From contig JANVCC010000011.1 in NCBI GenBank assembly GCA_025345505.1, positions 2,799,849 to 2,863,848 on the forward strand: DNA of 64,000 nt. Direction: 5' to 3'. This DNA is from Todiramphus chloris collaris (Eukaryota > Chordata > Aves > Coraciiformes > Alcedinidae). Within the stretch, counting starts at the first letter, position 1; each line of letters opens with the position of its first letter. Both the position numbers and the translations under genes were made by a program. The notes under the pieces were generated by a model. The model did no database searches and had not been told where the DNA came from. It worked only from the letters and a program-made list of their open reading frames with translations. Below are positions 1 through 64,000 of this stretch, one piece after another.

Positions 1-379
1 TCACAAAATCAAACATCATCCACCTAATTCACTCCAGCAGTTCTAGTATGACATTTTTCCTTGCTAGATTTGGCTGATTTTTTCAAGGTAAACAATATTT
101 GCTTCTCAGTCGGGATGGGGAGCATTCACGCTTTACAGTCACCATTTTGTAAGAGCAAATGCATCACAGCCGTGACAATACTTCGCAATTTTATAACGCT
201 CAATCTTCAAAGCAGTGTTCAGGCATTTAATTAAAGCCTATTAAAGGCTCACAGCAGTCCTGGCTTGCAGTACATTTTAGGTCACACCTCACTAATATTT
301 CACATAAAACCCCCACTACCTCCCAACAAAGCCCATTCTGTACTTCCATGGCTTGTACTAGTCTCATGAGAATCTTAAC
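1..379. other. Downstream flank of NARS2
   Basis: No gene or repeat recognised. It may include a distal 3' UTR extension ending at the ATTAAA variant (225-230, minus strand). Confidence 0.5.
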
Positions 380-636
380 CCTTTAGGTAAGTGGGATTTA
401 TTAATACTCCTGAAGTGCACTGAAGACATGAACTGCTATCAAATTAACTGCCAGGGTGCTGCCAGCATCTCACCAGAACACACATTATCTTCAGTAAGTC
501 AGAATTAAATATACCAAGAGTTTCACTGATATAAAAGTCATCCTGATCTCCCACTAAACCACACTTAGTCATATCTTAGTATGTTATATACATATAGTCA
601 CGCCTGCAGTTTTCTCCATGTGAGTCAAATGCTGAG
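380..636 (-). other. NARS2: NARS2 3' UTR (inferred)
   Basis: The sequence between the stop codon and the first good poly(A) signal read on the minus strand. It has no coding potential and no repeat I recognise. The lower end is an estimate placed a little beyond the AATAAA. Confidence 0.5.
397..402 (-). promoter_or_regulatory. NARS2: Candidate poly(A) signal AATAAA for NARS2
   Basis: TTTATT on the plus strand, i.e. AATAAA on the gene strand, about 235 nt after the stop codon. A variant ATTAAA at 225-230 is a possible second, distal site. Confidence 0.5.
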
Positions 637-58200
<57,564 letters not shown>

Positions 58201-58679
58201 GGCGGAGACCTAGCGGGGCTGCTGCCTCCGGCAGCGCGGCCTCATCCCGCCCCGACCGACCGGCCGGCGGCCCGCTCACACACGGCTCCCGTGAGGCGAT
58301 GCGCCTCCCGCCGCCTCACGTGACCGCCTCCTCCAATGGCCACCGGACGCTGCCTCAGACAGCCAATCGAAATGGAGGAGCTGCCGGGGCGGAAAGACCG
58401 CCTTTTCCGCCGCCGGGGCGCAAGGGTCTCTGGGAAATTGAGTTCGGGGCGGGTGGGTTGGCGGAAGGCAGCTGAGGGGCGGGGTTAGGGCGCCAACCAA
58501 GCAGGTCACGGAGGGGAGGGATCGATCCCGGGGTGGATGGCAGTGTTGGGAGACAAGGGATCCCCATGACAGGGTTACGGGATCCTGCTGCTTTCTCGGA
58601 CCTCGGCAGCGCTGTCATAAAGTGGCAAAATCTGGGCTGCATAGGGAAGGGACACCAGCTCTGGAGTCCCCTGTTTCAT

Positions 58680-59110
58680 GGGATCACCGAATGGTTCGGG
58701 TGGGAAGGGACTTTCAAGGTCATCTAGTCCAACCCCCCTGCAGGGAGCAGGGACATCTGCAGCTAGAGCAGGTTGCTCAGAGCCCCTGCCAAACTGACCT
58801 GGAACACTTCCAGGGATGGGCATCCACAACTTCCCTGGGCAACCTGGGCCAGGGTCTCACCACCCTTATAGTAAAATATTTCTTCCTTCTATCTAATCTG
58901 AATCCCGGCTCTTTTATTTTGAAACCACCACCCCTTGTCCTGTTGCCACAGGCCCTGCTAAAAAAAATACATCCCCATCTTTCTTATGGGCTGCCCTGAA
59001 GTACTGAAAGGCCACAATAAGGTCTCCATGGAGCCTTCTCTATGCTGAAGAGCCACAACACTCTCAGCTTGAGGGGTTCCACCCCTCACATCATTCTTGT
59101 GACCTCCACT
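58680..59110 (-). mobile_element. CR1 LINE fragment
   Basis: The plus strand begins ggatcaccgaatggttcggg and runs through gggacatctgcagctagag and cttgtcctgttgccacaggc to gtgacctccact. It is a 5'-truncated CR1 in reverse orientation, meeting the next CR1 head to head. Confidence 0.92.
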
Positions 59111-60012
59111 GTCAGCAAGTTTTCTGATGACACAAAACCAGGAGGAGTGTCAGACACACCAGAGGGCTGTGCTGCCATTCAGCGAGACCTACACAGGCTG
59201 GAGAGTTGGGAAGGGAGAAATCAAATGAAATAGAACAAGGGCAAGTGTAGAGTCTTGCACCTGGGAAAGAACAACCCCAGGTACCAGTATAGGTTGGGGA
59301 TTGACTTGTTAGAGAATAGCATGGGGGAAATGGACCTGGGGGTCCTAGCGGACAGCAGGATGACCATGAGCCAGCAATGTGCCCTCATGGCCAAGAAGGC
59401 CAGTGGCATCCTGGGGTGTATTAGAGGGGTGTAGATAGTAGGTCAAGAGATGTTCTCCTCCCTCTGTATTCTGCCCTGGTGAGACCTCATCTGGAATATT
59501 GTGTCCAGTTCTGGGCCCCTCAGTTCAAGAAGGACAGGGAACTGCTTGAAAGAGTCCAGTGCAGAGCCACAAAGATGATTTAAGGGAGTGGAACAACTCC
59601 CTTATGAGGAAAGGCTGAGGGAGCTGGGTCTTTTTAGCTTGGAGAAGAGGAGACTGAGGGGTGACCTCATTAATGTTTATAAATACATAAAGGGCGAGTG
59701 TCAGAAGGATGGAGCCAGTCTCTTCTCTGTTATGTCCACTGATAGGATAATGAGCAATGGGCGTAAGCTGGAGCATAAGAGGATCCACAGAAACATAAGG
59801 AAAAACTTTTTCGCTGTGAGGGTCACAGAGCTCTGGAACAGGCTGCCCAGAGGGGTTGTGAAGTCTCTTTCTCTGGAGACATTTAAAACCCACCTATATG
59901 CATTCCTATGTGACCTGTTTTAGGTGGTCCTGCTCTGGCAGGGAGGTTGGACTAGATGATCTTTAGAGGTCCCTTCCAACCCTTAACGTTCCATGAATCT
60001 GTGATTTTGTGA
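59111..60012 (+). mobile_element. CR1 LINE fragment (about 900 bp)
   Basis: Begins inside the RT catalytic block (KFSDDTK, where FADDTK is usual), continues through [19 protein letters not shown]-like text and [20 protein letters not shown], and ends in a tail (ggttggactagatgatcttt to atgaatctgtgatttt). The open stretch 59588-59923 is its ORF2 terminus. Frameshifts disable it. Confidence 0.93.
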
Positions 60013-60014
60013 GA

Positions 60015-60357
60015 CGTTATTGCAACATTTCAGGGCTTAAAGGAGGCCTGTAAGAAAGATGGCAACAGACTTTTTACTAAGGCCTGTTGTGACAGAACAA
60101 GGGACAATGGTTTTAAACTGAAAGAGATAGATTAAGAAAGGTGACAAGGAAGAAATTTTTTCCAATGAAGGTGGTGAGATGCTGTAAGAGGTTGCATGGA
60201 GAAGTTGTGGATGCCTCATCCCTGGTTCAAGGTCAGACTGGATGGGGCTCTGAGCAACCTGCTCTAGTTGCAGATGTCCCTGCTCCCTGCTGGGGGCTTG
60301 GACTGGATGACCTTGAAAGGTCCCTTCCCACCTGAACCATTCTATGATTCTATGAAG
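60015..60357 (+). mobile_element. CR1 LINE fragment (3' end)
   Basis: Directly follows the previous CR1. It reads the end of ORF2 DNA (ggcttaaaggaggcctgta) and the tail ggggcttggactggatgac to attctatgattctatga. Confidence 0.9.
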
Positions 60358-61274
60358 TAGGTGTATAATCAGTGCCCCTTCTCCACACAGCCTGAACTTT
60401 GCCTCTCTACTCTGCCTTTTGCCTGCTCCATGTACATCCCTCTTCTGTGCAGTCATGCTGCAGGAAGACAGCGGCCAAACATGTCTGCTGTGCTTGTGGT
60501 CAGAGGTTGTCTCATTCCTGTGCATTGATTTTTGGAGTACAGTTGGTGAAACAAGAGACAGCAGCAGTGTGATGCCCCAGGGGCAGGAAGTGCTGGGAGG
60601 CAGCTTTGGTAGTGACTCACTGCTTGTAGAGAGACAAATCCCTGCCTTGCTGCAAAATCTCGGGTAAGAAAAGAATTGCTGGCCAGAGACCTCATTTAAA
60701 AGAAACAAGCTGGGTTCATGGGAAAGAAAAGAGGAAAGCTTTGTAGATACCTGCTTTCGATTTTCCCCTGTGGTGATTTTCATCTGTGTATGAAGAGCTT
60801 CTTGTCCTCAAAGTCCCCATGCTGCTTGCCAGGGCCTTCCTTCACCTCTGCCTTTGCTCCCAGTAAGCCGATGTCTCCGCCTGTGGCTCGTAGTCTAGAC
60901 CTGAGCTCCAAGCTGCCCTGAAAGGCCGACCCAAGGAATTAGAGCTGCAGAGCAGGGGCACGGGCATAACTGGGTGGATGAGAAAGATATTCAGAGGAAC
61001 AACAGGAGACCACAGGGAGAGATGCAAGGAGGGTGGGTGAGAACTAGGCTAGAAGTGCATCCTCAGCTGATGAGGACAATTTGTCCAACATCCATCCTCC
61101 TTGCTGCTGCAGGGAATCAGGCAGACAGCCTGGACACAGACAGGTTACTCCCTCAGTGCTGGGTGGTTAGAGAGGGACACACATGTCTTGGTGGTCCTCA
61201 GTAAGCAAAATTAGTTTTATTTTAATGCCAATCACCATCCCTATATACAATACATCCCAACAACAACAAGAGGA
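60358..61274. other. Unique intergenic stretch between CR1 copies
   Basis: Upstream of NARS2. Short open frames on both strands show no family resemblance. No gene supported. Confidence 0.6.
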
Positions 61275-62927
61275 GAATTAGGCAAAATCTCCATCATTTA
61301 TTGGATGCAGAGGGAAACAGTAACAAAGGATGAGGAGAAGGTTGAGGTGCTTAATGCCTACTTTGCCTCAGTCTTTAGCGGTGAAACGAGCTATATCCTG
61401 GACCTCCAGCCTCATAAGCTGGGTGACAGGGAGGGAAAGCAGAATGAGGTTATCATGATTAAAGAGGAGGGGGTCAGGGACCTTCTACACCACTTGGATG
61501 CACACAAATCTATGGGACCGGATGGATTACACCCCAGGGTGCTGAAAGAGCTGGCGGATGTGCTTGCCAAGCCTCTTTCCATTGTTTATCTGAAGTCTTG
61601 GCTAACTGGGGAGGTTCCAATGGACTGGAGGTTAGCAAATGTGACACCCATCTACAAGAAAGGCAGAAAGGAGGATCCAAGTAACTATAGACCTGTTAGT
61701 CTGACCTCGGTCCAGGGAAGGTCATGGAGCAGATCATCCTGAGTGCTCTTACAAGTTGTATAGAGGGCAACCGCGGATCAGGGCAAGTCAGCATGGGTTT
61801 AGGAAAGGCAGATCTTGCCTGATGAACCTGATCTCCTGCTATGACAAGATGACCCGACTATTGGACGAGGGAAAGGCTGTGGATGTGGTCTACCTGGACT
61901 TCCGGAAGGCTTTTGACACTGTTCCCCATAGATTTCTAATGGAAAAACTGTCTGCTCATGACCTGGATGAGAATATGTTCTGCTGGATCAAGCACTGGCT
62001 GGACGGACGGGCCCAGAGAGTAGTGGCCAATGGTACTAAATCCAGCTGGTGGCAGGGCACAAGTGGTGTTCCTCAGGGCTCAGTGCTGGGGCCGTTTCTA
62101 TTTAACATCTTTACTGATGATCTTGATGAAGACATGGAGTCTGTCATCAGTAAATTTGCAGATGACACCAAGTTAGGCAGGTGTGTCGATCTGCGTGAGG
62201 ATAGAGAGGCTCTCCAGAGAGACTTAGATAGACTGGATCACTGGGCCACTGTTAATGGTGTGAGTTTCAACAAGGCCAAGTGCCAGGTCCTGCACTTGGG
62301 CTGCAGCAACCCCATGCAAAGCCTGTATTAGAAATAGTGTGACCAGCAGGAGTAGGGAAGCGATTGTCCCCCTGTACTCAGCACTGGTGAGGGCTCACCT
62401 TGAGTAGTGTCCAGTTTTGAGTACCTCAGTACAAGAGAGATATCGAGGTGCTGGTGTGGGTGCAGAGGAGGGCAATGAAGATGGTCAAGGGACTGGAAAA
62501 TAGATCATATGAGGATCGTTTGAAGGAGCTGGGCCTGTTTAGTTTGAGGAAGAGGAGGCTGAGGGGAGACCTCATCACTCTGTACAACTACCTGAAAGGA
62601 CATTGTAGAGAGGCTGGTGCTGGTCTCTTCTCTCAGGTAATTAGTGACAGAACCAGAGGGAATAGCCTGAAGCTGAAACAAGGTAGGTTTAGACTGGACA
62701 TTAGGAAAAAAATTCTTCACTTAAAGGATGGTGAAATATTGGAATGGGCTGCCCAGGGAGGTGGTTGAGTCACCATCCCTGGATGTGTTTAAACATCGCT
62801 TGGATGTGGTGTTGGGGGACATGGTCTAGGGGTAGACTCTACTTGTAGAGTAGGGCTAATGGTTAGACAAGGTGATCCCAAGGGTCTTTTCCAACCTGAG
62901 TGATTCTGTGATTCTGATTCTGTGATC
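61275..62927 (+). mobile_element. CR1 LINE, longest copy, with reverse-transcriptase region
   Basis: About 1.65 kb, still 5'-truncated (no endonuclease). The first open part (61305-61742) reads MGPDGLHPRVLKELADVLAK and ANVTPIYKKG...NYRPVSL, typical RT fingers. After a frame change near 61742, the part at 61756-62331 carries [17 protein letters not shown] (palm motif A), [13 protein letters not shown] (motif B) and [10 protein letters not shown] (motif C, catalytic Asp pair). An internal deletion of roughly 160 bp near 62318 removes the DLGVLVDS block and throws the frame. The ORF2 terminus and a tail ending gtgattctgattctgtgat follow. The copy cannot move by itself. Confidence 0.95.
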
Positions 62928-63487
62928 CCCTCCTGTAAGGGACAGCACTGAGCTTTGCTGTGTGTTGGTACAGCCTTGTGACATGTTTTCCTAGAGAATC
63001 ATGACACAGGAAGGAGCTGGTACTGCTGCAGCATCAGGCAGAGATATAGGATGTAAAATGGTAGGAAATTAGGGCTCTGTCATCCAGGGAACTCCTGGCT
63101 TAATGTGAGAATTAAATGAGTGCATAATGACTGCTCAGTGCACATTATGTGTTCTCTCTGCCCGGTCACAGATGGCGCATTTATTACTGCTCTCAGCCAT
63201 AGGTACTTCCTTTCTTGTTTGGCCAATACTGCCCAGAATATTTTTTTTCCCAGGGTTATTTGACTCATAAAACCTTCTTCAGGCCACATAAACAATTAAT
63301 TTAGGGAATAATTAGGGAGGAACACCAGTGACAGTGTCTAAATGTACCAGAAAAGGGATAAGGTTCTTCCCCTCAGACCCATCAGCTCCATGGCCAGCTG
63401 TGGGTATTTGCAGGGTGTCGTATTCTGATCTGAATGAGTTGATGTCTCAGACATTGTGTGAGGAGCACTCTAACCTGAACAAGCTGA
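62928..63487. other. Intergenic stretch after the longest CR1
   Basis: No gene or repeat recognised with confidence. Confidence 0.6.
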
Positions 63488-64000
63488 TGTAAGAAGCAGC
63501 CTTGCAGTTAGAACAAGGGACAAAATATGCCAGCTAAGGCAGGAGTAAAGTACATCATAGGATAAGTATCCTTGTCCCCTTACCAACTTTTCATATGTCT
63601 TGCCTACCAGGCAAAGGGTAATGAAATACAGGGTCTCTGTGACCAATGACTCAACTGGTTGAAAGGGTTAATGCCACCCTTTCTCCTCGAGGAATAGTGG
63701 ATACCATCTCTCAATGCTTCCTATGCAAATTAGCACCACCTCTCCGTATTTCCCATGCAAATTAAGGAGTATGTCAAGCAACACGACTCTGAGAAGGAAA
63801 TAAAAAAGGACTCGAGTACACTGGCAGGGGTGCACCACCACTGAAGACCCCCAAGGAATGGACCAGGCGAGATGTTGCTGGAACTGGGTGGTAATCCTCA
63901 ACTTTGCTTACCTTTTTACCTCTCAGTCTTATTTCTCTCTCATTGCTCACTCTCTCTCCCTTCCCCTCCCTCCCTCCCTCCCTCCCTCCCTCCCTCCCTC
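63488..64000 (+). mobile_element. Possible LTR-like segment running off the window edge
   Basis: A sequence unlike the surrounding DNA with LTR-like order: two octamer motifs ATGCAAAT (63723-63730 and 63755-63762), a TATA-like aaataaaaaagga near 63799, then a GC-richer block and a pyrimidine-rich tail. No terminal inverted repeat or target duplication can be checked because the window ends. The start is a guess at a TGTAAGAAG. It could instead be ordinary intergenic DNA. Confidence 0.25.
63958..64000. repeat. (CCCT)n simple repeat at window end
   Basis: Perfect CCCT tetranucleotide units from about 63967 to the end, after a pyrimidine-rich lead-in. It probably continues past the window. Confidence 0.9.

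Noticed and set aside
58680-60012. One CR1 inverted by twin priming
   Set aside because: Both halves keep their own, different 3' tails, so they are two separate insertions.
60037-60783. 248-codon minus-strand open frame upstream of NARS2
   Set aside because: Half of it is the antisense of a CR1 tail and the rest resembles nothing.
61305-62331. Reverse transcriptase as a possible domesticated gene or retron
   Set aside because: Motifs, order and 3' tail are those of CR1. The reading frame is broken twice and the element is 5'-truncated.

Overview
This window is vertebrate nuclear DNA, almost certainly from a bird. The main evidence is about twenty 5'-truncated CR1 LINE fragments, many keeping the typical CR1 3' end (runs such as 'attctatgattct'), and a solo LTR with the ends seen in avian ERVL-type elements. 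Coding exons are small and separated by long introns with GT-AG boundaries. There are no prokaryotic features.

One protein-coding gene fills most of the window: NARS2, mitochondrial asparaginyl-tRNA synthetase, on the minus strand. I located all 14 coding exons by reading the minus strand against the known protein: 58078-58200, 54909-55018, 53909-54029, 53103-53243, 48909-48989, 38957-39057, 22496-22628, 15594-15692, 15128-15165, 13357-13423, 11757-11894, 10533-10630, 8378-8404 and 637-781. They join with matching phases into 1,422 nt, i.e. 473 codons plus a stop. The joined protein has a mitochondrial presequence, an OB-fold anticodon-binding domain and all three class II synthetase motifs. 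No coding exon is lost in the 100-N gap.

Layout by region: 1-636 is the 3' UTR and downstream flank. 782-8377 (intron 13) holds an intact solo LTR with a perfect 5-bp target duplication, plus a CR1. 8405-22495 holds exons 13 to 8 and short to medium introns with one CR1. 22629-38956 (intron 6, the largest) holds nine CR1 pieces and the gap. 39058-48908 (intron 5) holds three CR1s. 48990-58077 holds exons 4 to 2, two CR1s and a 20-C tract. 57950-58560 is a CpG-rich promoter and first exon. 58561-64000, upstream of the gene, is a cluster of four CR1s, one with a recognisable reverse-transcriptase region, followed by what may be an LTR-like segment and a (CCCT)n run at the window edge.

I found no second gene, RNA gene or CRISPR array, and no convincing new multi-gene system. 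The points most worth checking are the 27-nt micro-exon, an in-frame 69-nt exon-like cassette in intron 11 resembling exon 12, a 41-nt exon-like segment in intron 4, and the solo LTR.
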